This document shows, one piece after another, positions 41,497 through 50,828 of a DNA stretch of 64,000 nucleotides. The stretch lies in the NCBI GenBank assembly GCA_023159155.1, contig JAJNNX010000001.1:2108001-2172000 (forward strand). The letters run 5' to 3'. The first letter of the stretch is position 1. Every line of letters begins with the position of its first letter. The DNA is from Ustulina deusta (taxonomy: Eukaryota > Ascomycota > Sordariomycetes > Xylariales > Xylariaceae). Both the position numbers and the translations under genes were made by a program. A model generated the notes under the pieces. The model did no database searches, was not told the DNA's origin, and saw only the letters and a program-made list of their open reading frames with translations.

Positions 41497-42113
41497 ATGG
41501 CTGCCAACAGAGAAATCACCAAAAACATCTCTTTCGAGGATTACCTCGGTCTGACGACCTGTCTCGTGGAGTGGGCCGACAGTTACGACACGAAGAACTG
41601 GGACAGGCTGCGGAAGTGCATCGCGCCGACCCTGCGAGTAAGAGGAACACCCTCACTTCTCATTCAGATGTTTCCCAAGCTTACAAACTAACCTAACCCG
41701 ATCAGATTGACTACCGCTCGTTCTTAGACAAGCTCTGGGAGGCGATGCCGGCGGAGGAATTCGTCGCGATGATCTCGAGCCCAACGGTCCTCGGCGACCC
41801 GCTTCTGATGACGCAGCACTTCATCGGCGGCACTAGGTGGGAGAAGGTCTCGGACGACGAGGTCATCGGCGTCCACCAGCTGCGCGTGCCCCATCAGCGC
41901 TACACCGACGCCTCGCGCTCCCAGGTCGCCGTGAAGGGCCACGCCCACTCCACTAACACGCATTGGTACAAGAAGGTCGACGGCGTCTGGAAGTTCGCCG
42001 GCCTGGATCCCGAGATTCGGTGGGCCGAGTATGATTTCGATCGTGTCTTCGCTGGCGGCCGTGACGAGTTTGGTACCAGCGATGCTACGAAAGCTGCAGG
42101 CATCCCCGCCTAG
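41497..42113 (+). CDS. SCD1: Scytalone dehydratase (DHN-melanin biosynthesis), 182 aa, 2 exons
   Basis: Dehydrates scytalone to 1,3,8-trihydroxynaphthalene and vermelone to 1,8-DHN, the steps after tetrahydroxynaphthalene reductase in melanin synthesis. Exons are 41497-41637 and 41706-42113. The 68-bp intron starts GTAAGA, has an ACTAAC branch site and ends CAG, giving 182 residues (family about 170-190). Numbering matches the rice-blast enzyme exactly: Tyr30, Tyr50, His85, His110, Ser129 and Asn131 are all present, inside [41 protein letters not shown] and [14 protein letters not shown]. The catalytic set is therefore intact. Val75, whose change to Met gives carpropamid resistance in rice blast, is unchanged. 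The next gene is convergent. No other melanin gene is in the window. Confidence 0.96.
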
Positions 42114-42843
42114 GCTGAGAGCGAGGTTTTGGGATCAGAGTCATGAGATCCGTTGAACATTAGTCTTGCAGTGTAGATCACAATTATCCAGTAATCTGGA
42201 ATTCCATTAGGTCGGTTCTTTCATACATATCGTTGGAGACTGTGTCTACAACTTTATTCCAAGGACTAGCCTGTATTACGTTCTATTTCAAGTGATGAGA
42301 TTTCGACCTATCTGAGCTATGGGTAAAAAGCTCCAGTTTTATGATCGAATCGTTGTAGCAGTCCTGTCCTTGCTGTACCTATGTCATTTTGAAGCCCGAT
42401 GAACAGTGTCGTACGGAAGGTCTACGCAACCTGGAAAGTCCAAGCGAAGGTGATACACCGAGTGGAACGAAGGTCTCGGTCTTCAATGCCATGTCTCGGT
42501 CTCTAATAAGTCAGCCATTCAACCCTCGCTCGTTTGAGACAATTATCGGCCCCGCTTAGTTCCGGCATTTCCGCCTCGTTGCCCCCCATAGGACTTATTG
42601 GTACCATAGAAGATTATCCTTGAATTGCGTATATTGTCCAAGCTCTTGGTCAGCTCTTGTTATAAACAGTGATGCTAAGCAATGACGCACGGTAATACAC
42701 GTAGGGGGCGGGGCCTGCGCCAATTAGGTATATTTAAAAAAAAAAAAGCAATATTATTAATGAACACGGCCACCTCTACAATTGCCAACTTGGCTAAATT
42801 TGCATATAAGTAGCGGTGGTCGCCATCCCCTAAAACCATCATA
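42114..42843. other. Intergenic region between convergent genes
   Basis: About 730 bp between two stop codons facing each other; it holds the two 3' untranslated regions. There is an A12 tract near 42735. No gene seen. Confidence 0.5.
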
Positions 42844-43773
42844 TCACCGTCGCAGAGGAAATACCACGTCTCCCGGGAGCTCACGCTTCATGACATCAGT
42901 GTGGAGCTCCTGTGGTGGTGGCGGCGGGAATCCATCACTCTGAGATAACCATGCCGGGTGTTGCGGGGTCTCGTGAGAAGCTCTCATCCTAAGCACAGCA
43001 TTTCTCTTGCGCATTTCCCAACCCACAAAGGCTAGCGCGGGCGCCACTACAGCACACGAAGTCAGTCATCGCAATTTTGAGGGCAATAGTTGAGGGTTTC
43101 GAAGCCGTGTGAAGCTTTTGGGATGTAATTACTTACGAAGTCCCAAGCCAAGTCCTAGCCCCAAACCCAGCCCGAGTATCTGGGATTTATCATCTGTCTT
43201 CTCTGAGGGAGAGCTCGGAGATGATGATGGAGCAGAAGTCACCGAGTCAGCCGTTGGTGTTGATGCCGCCTCCATGGCTCTGTAAACGCTAGCGAAAAGG
43301 GGTATTGTGATATAGGAAGCGGTGTCATTGCAGCACGACGCGTCCTGTCCGCAGCAATACTCACCCGATTCGCGATCATTCGTCTTGCAGAGCGTCAGGT
43401 CTTGATACCAATTGGTGGTGGCTACCAGAACACACCGGTCAGATCAGAAGCTCGGATTAAGATTTGGGACACCGGGCGGGATGATGTATTGGCCGTCCGT
43501 TTTCAACTCACGTGGCAGGCCTGGACAGTACTGCTTGCATGGCGCTTCCCACTGCGCCGATGTGCAGCCCTGGACGGTGAAGATGTTATCGCCGCCGGCA
43601 TCGAGACAGAGCCCGTTATCCAGGCAGTAGTCACTGGCGCCGCAGCAGACACTCACGTTCGCCGATGCATTGCAGGGCAAGAAGGTGTCGTGCTTGTTCC
43701 CAGCGGTGTCGTAGCATGCCGCATCGCTCTGGGCGATTACCAAGAACAGAGTCGCTAGTAAGGAGAGCATCAT
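42844..43773 (-). CDS. Cysteine-rich secreted-ectodomain single-pass membrane protein (249 aa, 3 exons)
   Basis: Exons 43773-43512, 43421-43137 and 43046-42844. Both introns are 90 bp, start GTGAGT and GTAAGT, end TAG and have CTGAC branch sites; the frame is continuous. Residues 1-18 are a signal peptide (MMLSLLATLFLVIAQSDA). The ectodomain has 14 cysteines in the pattern CYDxxGN..CN..CCG..DYCLDNGLCLD..GCT..W..PCKQYC..LCK..YCCG..SCC. A Ser/Thr/Pro linker follows (residues 135-160), then a membrane segment (169-192) of alternating Gly-Leu, a WEMRKR stop-transfer, and a Pro-rich cytoplasmic tail with PPPPP. This layout is common in uncharacterised Pezizomycotina surface proteins, some annotated as Mid2-like sensors. 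Ligand and role are not known. The ATG is preceded by a TATA-like box. Confidence 0.85.
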
Positions 43774-44349
43774 ATTAATTGTCCCTACACATTAAATCTA
43801 TGTAATACCTAGGGTTTTTCCTACGAAACGGAACAGACGGACAAGGGGGCGAGGGCTATATATGATAACAACAGGTCAGCAATTGGGGGCTATAAGTTTC
43901 ATTTCTCAGCTGCGGCTGCGCAGGATGATGGTCGAAAGGGAAATGCAACATCCTCAGCAATTTGAATTTCTCACTAGGTCTATATTTAGCATTCATACCA
44001 TCTCTTTTGCTTTCCGATACCCAATCGTTTGATGCATTTACCAACGCGTCCATACATCCAGTACATGCTTAATCGGGAAAGTGGAGCCGTGCAACATGCT
44101 CTTCAATTGGTGAGCGGCCGATGGATTGCTTTACTGCAATACCTCCGTATAACACGGTCACATTGAGAAAGAGGAAGGGTACTGGAAAGTGACTACGTCT
44201 ATTGAACACATCTATAGAGTAACTGAAGTACGCGAGTAGTAGGTAGTAAGAGACTCTATACCCTATACAAATGAAAATCCCATGCGTGATAAGCGGCCGT
44301 GTAAGCAATCCGTAAAAAAATCATGCTCGCTGAATGGATTCATACATCA
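43774..44349. other. Intergenic region, promoter of the membrane protein gene and 3' end of the GH16 gene
   Basis: About 575 bp. Frames up to 79 codons on either strand show no family resemblance. Nothing else recognised beyond the TATA-like element. Confidence 0.45.
43857..43863 (-). promoter_or_regulatory. TATA-like element upstream of the cysteine-rich membrane protein gene
   Basis: TATATAT about 84-90 bp before the start codon at 43773, read on the minus strand, in an otherwise mixed sequence. Position suits a core promoter. Confidence 0.35.
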
Positions 44350-47300
44350 TCAATGGTGGCCATGCCCATGTCCGGCTTGAGCGCGTCTAAACCACCTACG
44401 CTTGGGCGCCCCGGTATTCGTGGGCTGGCCCGTTCCAAGTGGTACCCCACCAGTGCCCGTGCCGTATGTACTCGGAAACGGCGGCTCCACTGTCTTGGTG
44501 CTCGTAATCGTAGTCTCGGCAACCGTCACCGTAGCATAGACAGTCGATATCGTAGGATCGCAGATGCACTGGCCATCCTCTCCCTGGTGTCCCTGTGAGG
44601 GGGTCACATGCGCCGTCTCGATGTGCGTAACAGATGAAGTAATAGTTGTGACATCAGGCGGAGGAGTCTCTAGCTGCCGGGAAATCGTACTGTTGACAGA
44701 CAGGTTTCGCCATTAGTAGGCTGATCTCACTGCCTAGAGGGCTTTGGAAAGGAACGCGCGAGGGAGTGTCGGGAAAAGAGAAGAAAGGCATACTAACCTG
44801 GAAGAACTCATTTCTATCGTGCTTTCAATCTCGGTCATCGTGTAGCTTGGCACGTCCGCGGGTATTGTCTTATCAGATACAGGACATACCGTAGTCGACA
44901 CAGCAATGATTTCAGTAGTAACGGTAGCAAACTTAGACCTAACACAATTCGACGTACGCGCATCGCAGTATGTAGAACTAACACTATCACTAATCATAAC
45001 AGTGTAAACTGTTGTAGAATATAGCGTCGATGTCGTGTATACCGGGGCAGGACTTGAAGCAGTCAAAGATGAGGAAGAAGGAAGCTCCGCTAGAGTGGAC
45101 GATGCCCCATTTGCGAACGAAGGGGTCGACTCAATGCTAGTTTCAGAAACCGCAGTGCTGGTAAGCAAGGATGAAGTGGTGGACTGGTCTTTAACGGGAC
45201 AGACCGTGGTATATATTGGCACCAGCTCTGTAGTAACCGAGCCGATATTCGAAGAGCATTCGATAGCCCCAGGTGCACAAGAGCTGACGGTGTACACACT
45301 GCTAGTGTAAACTGTAGACGTAGTGAGCACTATATCAGAGGATATTGGGCTATTCAACGGTACGGTTAGGGAGTATGACGGGACCGATGAAGCGCTAGTG
45401 TGAATTGTGATATCTGATGACTCTTGAAGACTGGTTGTGACCCCCTGTTCGACAGGACAAATGGTGGTGTAAAGCGATACAAGCTCCGTAGTCACTTGGC
45501 CCAATCGGGCAGGACAGTTCGTGACGGTCGGAGCGCAGGAAGTAATCGTGTAGATGTTGGTTGAATAAACAGTAGAAGTCGTTAATTCAACCGGGGTGCT
45601 GGCAGGTGAATTAGTCGGGCTTTGGGTCACAGTCGGAAGGCTTCCGCTTGCTGGCGCTGTGGTATTTGGGTAGATAATACCTGACATGACGACTGACAAA
45701 GAAGTACCCAATGAAGGCACCAGGTTCGTCGTCAGGGAGTCACTCGATACTAGTGAGGGGGGTGATTGGGAATGAAGGGGGGTTGGAGAGCTAGATATTG
45801 AGGTGGAAGATATTGACCCTGTGGTGCTATCCACTTGGCTTGGCTGTCCACTGAATGTCGTTCCATCTATGACAGTGTTGGTAACTGGGCAAAAGGTGGT
45901 GTACATCGATACGATTTCGGTTGTGACTTTGCCTACTGGGCAGTTTTTAACGGTTGGCGCGCATGATGTGATAGTGATGATGTTTGTTGAATAAACCGTC
46001 GACATGAAAGAAGTCGTAATCTCGGAACTGAAAGTATACGTCGTGGGCATTGTTTCAGACGAAACATTTGAAAATATGGTCGAACTCAGGGACGCAAAGC
46101 TACTAAGCGACGAACTGCCCGTCATTAGAGAAGAGGAAAGTGCCGACGACGCAGATAAGGTCCCTGACGGGGCAGGAGTCGTAACCCCAATACTTGACGA
46201 CCCCGAGCCTTTTGAGGTAGAGACCGAGGCGGTTATGTGTGTCGCTGGGTATGTTCCATTGAAACCGGGCATTGACGATGTACCGCTATATAGTGCTCCA
46301 GAGCTAGTCCCCAAGAACAAGGAGCTCAGGCTGCTAAGGATGCCTCCAGTGCTAGACGATGAAGCAACCGGGTAGCCACCAACGATAGTTGAAGGCGTAA
46401 GTTCGGAGGAGGCAGCGGATGAAGCAGGTGTAGGCTGGCTTGTAGTGGTATTGCTTACAGGAGAACCCGATAAATAACTTGAAGCGACTGGGTAGCTGCC
46501 GGCGATAGCTGAAGGCGTAAGTTCGGAGGAGGCAGCTGATGACGCAGATATCGACTGGCTCGTAATGGCATCGCTCATAGGGGAAACCGGTGAAGAGACT
46601 GAAGGGCTGGACGATGACGCGTTACCGGTACCAGCAGGTTCTGATACTATTGAAGTGGGATATATGCCCATGGATTTCACGGGGATAAGAGTCTCAGCGC
46701 CGGGGCTATCCTTAATTATTTCTGGTAGAGTAGTTGAGGCTGAAGTAGATGCGGAGGAGGGACTACAGCCGTCGTGAATTTTATCGATGCCAGTAATCTT
46801 CCCACTCTAAGTTTTGTTAGCATGAGTCCGTTCTATTATAGAAATACATACTCTATCCTGATATTTGTATTGGCAGGCCGGATACTTGTTGGTGATATTG
46901 ACGCTCCGCACATACATGGTATAAGGGACACTCTTCATATCGATCTCACCGCCAGCCCATTGAATTGTCCAATAATTGTTAGAAGGATCGCCCCCTCCCC
47001 AGACACCTAGCTGCAACTTCATAGGCGACTGCGGAAAGATAAATCCCGATGGGGTGTTCGAGGCTTGGGCGCTTCGGACAACTTGATTGTCAACGTACCA
47101 ATTCATATGATTTTCGTCCCATTCTACTGAATACGTGTGAAACTGTGTCGTCGGATTATGTGCATCCTTCTGGTAGGTAGCTGCTCCATCCCACATCTTT
47201 CCCTGGGCGAATATGTTCGTCTCGACCGTCCACTTTCCATCTGGGGGTGGAAACGGCTGCTCCCCATGTTGGTTGCCTGAGAATTCCCAATCAATCTCAT

Positions 47301-47667
47301 CTTGGATATCGGACCAAAGTACCGAGCTACTGATTATTCCCTGGCCCGGCGCAATTTGCAATTCGACATCATATCTGCCCCCGAGCATATAGAAGTCGGT
47401 CCACATGTTCGGAGCATCACCTCTCTTTGCATATGTAAATTCAGCCCCCTGAGGGGTGAAATTGATGACCTCATCGTTGGCAATAATCCAGTTTTTTGGT
47501 GGCCCCGTCTCTTTCGTGAAGTCGATGTAGTAGTTTTCCTCTGGCCAAGCCTTCTTCGCTGGGCAATCAGCGTGAAGAGGGTTACAGTCGGGTTCGAGTT
47601 GCCCATTTACGAACCGCGTGGCGAGTCCCAATGTGCTAAGTAAACCAATGAACTTTCTTATCGGCAT
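44350..47667 (-). CDS. Crh-like GH16 cell-wall transglycosylase with long Ser/Thr-rich extension (1054 aa, 3 exons)
   Basis: Crh proteins cross-link chitin to beta-glucan in the fungal wall. Exons 47667-46852, 46806-44798 and 44689-44350. Introns of 45 bp (GTATGT, GCTAAC, TAG) and 108 bp (GTTAGT, ACTAAT, CAG) keep one frame. Signal peptide is residues 1-22, then the conserved C28/C35 pair. The catalytic motif DEIDWE is at 123-128 (Glu124 nucleophile, Glu128 acid/base). A WAGGEID motif is near 240. After residue 273 comes about 750 residues of Ser/Thr-rich sequence with four modules of the form TVYSTNxxTxxSCAPTxxNCP..VTTExVxxYTTxCPV (about 538-582, 682-725, 768-812, 862-915). The C-terminus is KRRWFRR then GHGHGHH, with no GPI signal, unlike most Crh enzymes. 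The downstream exon lacks its own start and signal peptide, supporting one joined gene. Confidence 0.82.
46361..46600 (-). repeat. Two tandem 120-bp repeats in the GH16 Ser/Thr region
   Basis: 46361-46480 and 46481-46600 are near-identical over the first 80 bp and recognisable over the rest. They encode two 40-residue units with ASSAASSELTPS and YPVASS (residues about 341-421). The period is a multiple of three, so length change keeps the frame. Confidence 0.85.
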
Positions 47668-48697
47668 GTTTACGACCTTGCGTATGGTCTATTACTATTT
47701 TTAATTAGATTTACCGTTAGAGAAGGGAGCTTACGAGACGAGTGCGCCGCTCAGACGGCATTTTTACCTGCCCATATCATTAAGGCTTGTGATAAAGAGT
47801 CATTGTGTCGGTGCATCACGGAGTAATTAACAACAATGTCAAAGCAAGTATGAAAGAGGTCGTGAGGCTAGCCCCCAATCCGGTCAATATCAATACTAGG
47901 CTCCTTATATTAACGCGATTCGTAGTGCCCTCTTGGATGGGGCTAAATTCCTCTCCTCAATGAATACTAAGAAAAGCATTTGCCTTCTCACAATCCCCTT
48001 TCACAACGACTTTAGACAGCAAACAGTAGCGGTGGATCCTCCAAGAATTCTTCGAAAATCTCTTTATAATCCCTGACTAAGACCAATATTTGGCAATTTC
48101 CACAACTCCCCTTGCGGTCGCCCGCCGTGAAATTAAGAGGCAAAGGAGACTATTGTCATCGCTATTTTGTTTTGAACTCTTAAAAGGCAGACAGTTTTAC
48201 GAATACTTCTAAGCACGTAACTTAGGTAATATAACTTGTGAGCTAAACAAAGTTGCAACATTGAATATTGAACACTGGGTACGATGGTCTCTGCCGACTC
48301 ATCGTAGCGGCGCAACGGTCTCACCGGTTCTGCCGCCCCGGACCACCCTCTCCTCGTAGCCGTCGGGTCGTCAACAGTGGATTGTCGACTGGATCCATCC
48401 CGCAGATTTACAGCAGAACCACGGCACCATTCTTGCACCCTTCATGTCACGATCTCGAAGCTTTTAAGACGCTCACACTTTAATTTCCATGTTATAAGAA
48501 CACTACAAGGTGTAAGGAGCAAAGTTGGCACAGAGGCCCCTATTCCACACTCGCCTGTTCTCAGTTGATATAACCCTGTCTGAATGCTCTCCTTCGTTCA
48601 ACACTTTCCCACCAGACTACAAGACTAAGCAGATGAGTCTTAATGTCCGCGTTTCCCAAGCATTTCGGCATTCTTGTCATAGGCACCAGCCTTGGTA
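47668..48697. other. Intergenic region, 1.0 kb
   Basis: Upstream region of the GH16 gene and 3' flank of the peptide precursor gene. Several overlapping frames (up to 101 codons) exist but none shows a signal peptide, splice structure or family motif. No clear TATA box before the GH16 start. Confidence 0.45.
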
Positions 48698-49379
48698 TTA
48701 CTCAATAGCAATAATCGGGATATCTTTGGCTCGCTTCCCAAGGACCTCAGCCGGGTCAGCCGCCGCAACATCCTCGTCATAGGCGCCGGCCTGCTTGTTG
48801 CCCCCAATCAAAGACACAATAGCTGCAATTGGGATGTCTGTTCGTTTTCCAAGGACCCCAGCCGGGTCAGCCGCCGCACCATCCTTGTCATAAGCGCCAG
48901 CCTTGGTGTTGGGCCCGACCAGAAACAAAATGTCCTCCGGTGAGATGTCTGTTCGTTTTCCGAGGACCTTGGCAGGGTCGGCTGCCGCAATATCCTCGTC
49001 ATAGGCGCCGGCTTGCTTGTTGCCGCCAATCAAAGAGACAATCGCTGCAATTGGGATGTCTGTTCTTTTTCCGAGGACTTCGGCAGGGTCGGCCGCTGCG
49101 ACATCCTCGTCATAGGCACCGGCCTTAGTATTGCCTCCGATCAGGGACACAATAGCTGCAATTGGGATATCCGTGGGATTACGCTTGTTAAGATGCTCGT
49201 TAGAGTTACCTGGAAACATCAGTTAAGAAGCAGGCTCATTTCTCATTTCGATGTGGCATGTCTCAAGTCAACAAGGCGGGATTTTGCATACCGGCTTGAG
49301 TGTTGCGGAGCTGGAGTGGGTGGCCGATGATGGTGGTCGCCATGGCTAGCACCAGAGTGGATTTAAAGAGGAAGGCCAT
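48698..49379 (-). CDS. Kex2-processed repeat peptide precursor, dikaritin-like RiPP candidate (199 aa, 2 exons)
   Basis: Exons 49379-49292 and 49209-48698. The 82-bp intron starts GTATGC, ends CCAG and restores one frame. The first exon supplies a signal peptide (MAFLFKSTLVLAMATTIIG) and short pro-region; the second supplies a Lys-Arg at 38-39, four 37-residue units (42-78, 79-115, 116-152, 153-189) each ending GKR, and a 10-residue partial fifth unit. Each unit begins TDI, has a hydrophobic first half and an acidic second half with AGAYD-D-AAADPA-VLGKR. Tyr is the only aromatic residue in units 1, 2 and 4. Known family: fungal precursors such as those of ustiloxin and phomopsin are cut at KR by Kex2 and cyclised through Tyr by UstYa proteins. 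Here the core and product are unknown. A plain secreted repeat peptide is the alternative. Confidence 0.85.
48731..49174 (-). repeat. Four tandem 111-bp coding repeats in the peptide precursor
   Basis: Units at 49174-49064, 49063-48953, 48952-48842 and 48841-48731 (minus strand), exact 111-bp period. Units 1, 2 and 4 are almost identical at DNA level; unit 3 differs through its first 45 bases (encoding ISPEDILFLVGPN) but is near-identical afterwards. The 30-base tail (48730-48701) repeats the DIPI start. Confidence 0.95.
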
Positions 49380-49489
49380 GTTGATAGGAGTCTTGGTAGT
49401 AGTAGTAGTCTCTGTATAAGCAGATTTATTCTTGATAGTGGGTTATGTTTGGGAAGTAGTTTTACATCTCTTGGGATGGATGAGTCCTC

Positions 49490-49495
49490 TTTATA
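49490..49495 (-). promoter_or_regulatory. TATA box of the peptide precursor gene
   Basis: TATAAA on the minus strand, 111 bp before the ATG at 49379, followed by a CT/CA-rich leader with repeated CTA just before the start codon. This is a standard layout for a strongly expressed fungal gene. Confidence 0.5.
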
Positions 49496-50186
49496 GACGA
49501 CGTCGGCTGTTCCTAACATGAGAACCTGGTTGCGTCGTGTTCGAACAGAATTCACTCGCATTGCACCCAAAAGCCAGCGCATAGCGCGGGTACTCCAAGA
49601 AATCAAGAGTAGTATAGAGAGTCGAGAGATGACGATTTCCTGGATGATATCCCGCCGATCTCCGGTTAAGCTGGTCGCCTCTAGCTCATGTTTGTCTCGA
49701 AGATCTATATTTCATGGTTATTCATCACGTAATAGTGTCAGTGCTTTGGGGCTCTGCCTCCATAAACTGGAGTTTACTGGTTATCAAAAACCGCCTAGTA
49801 ATATCGCGTCCACAAGATGTTGTGCATGGAGGACTTGTCGAGCCGGATCTGCCGCGGGTTACATCCGCAACACAGCAACTACTAATACCTGCAGCTACCC
49901 TGCATTAGCGTTGTTGTTAATCTGGTTCAACCATCACAGGCAATGCAGGAACGTATGTCAGTTACGCAACCCCAGAACAACATGAAAGCAGGTCTCAGCA
50001 CAACCCGCCGCCCGCAAGCCTCCCGATCGCGAATCTTGGCAGCCTTGGGCAGCTACTCCCTTTTAACTACGTCTGTAGCTAACATTTTATCGGCTCTTAC
50101 GACAGCGTAGTTAGCTCACAGAATTACGAGCCTTGATAGAACCCTCTATATTGCCGCCCCTGGCAGCGTTCAAGTTTTTTTTTTTT

Positions 50187-50204
50187 GGGAGGGAGGGAGG
50201 GGGG
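50187..50204 (+). other. Potential G-quadruplex motif
   Basis: Four G-runs separated by single A bases (GGGAGGGAGGGAGGGGGG), right after a T12 tract. It meets the usual G3+N1-7 rule and lies in the divergent promoter region. Confidence 0.6.
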
Positions 50205-50828
50205 CTACTTACTAAGCTGCATATAAGTTCCAATACACTTACTAAGCTACCGATGGCATGAATGATGATGACTTCGTCTCCCAGCTGAAGAAGATTCCGC
50301 GGTACACTAGGCGTCTAGACTGCAGTCTAGACGGCGCATTCAGCTCCTGTGAAAATCACACCGGTTACCTATTGCGGTATTGCACAGTCGGAAACAGGGA
50401 TCACTACACCCCACAAGAGCCAAATATGCCGACATCGTGGATTTGATCCAACTCCCGACACTAAACCATTTGCCAGAACTCACATAGTGGCGAATGGCAC
50501 TTTATGTCGTGCGATGTAGATCCACGAAGTGTACAATCTACCGCACCGGGAAGGGCGTCAATGAGCACGCCATCACCAACTATCAAGCTTGTGAGGTCAT
50601 CCAGCTTGAGAGTGGGGAAAGGAAGGCTTGGATGGCAGCATAGTCTTTTTCTGGGATATCTCCATGGCTTGTTGGTGACTCGCCAAATGCGGTGAAATAT
50701 AATACAAGCCCAACTAATCAACGTAAAGTGCTTCCCTTGAGATATACCAACTCCCCTTTCTGGTGCCTCTAGAATTAACCTCACCTTCATCGATCTCAAC
50801 GTAGATGACAAGTTAGCTATAGTCAATC

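Larger units (their letters stand above)
49380..50828. promoter_or_regulatory. Divergent intergenic region between precursor and ustYa genes
   Basis: 1.45 kb shared upstream region. It contains the TATA box of the precursor gene, a T-run followed by a G-rich run at 50175-50204, and a 13/14-bp direct repeat (ACTTACTAAGCTRC at 50207-50220 and 50237-50250). A 155-codon frame at 49518-49985 has no family resemblance and biased composition; I do not call it a gene. Confidence 0.5.

Noticed and set aside
44734..46680. 648-codon frame as a separate Ser/Thr-rich protein
   Set aside because: No signal peptide or credible start; a canonical 45-bp intron joins it in frame to the GH16 exon.
49518..49985. 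155-codon plus-strand frame between precursor and ustYa
   Set aside because: Overlaps the precursor promoter, Arg/Ser-rich product without motifs or introns; probably a chance frame.
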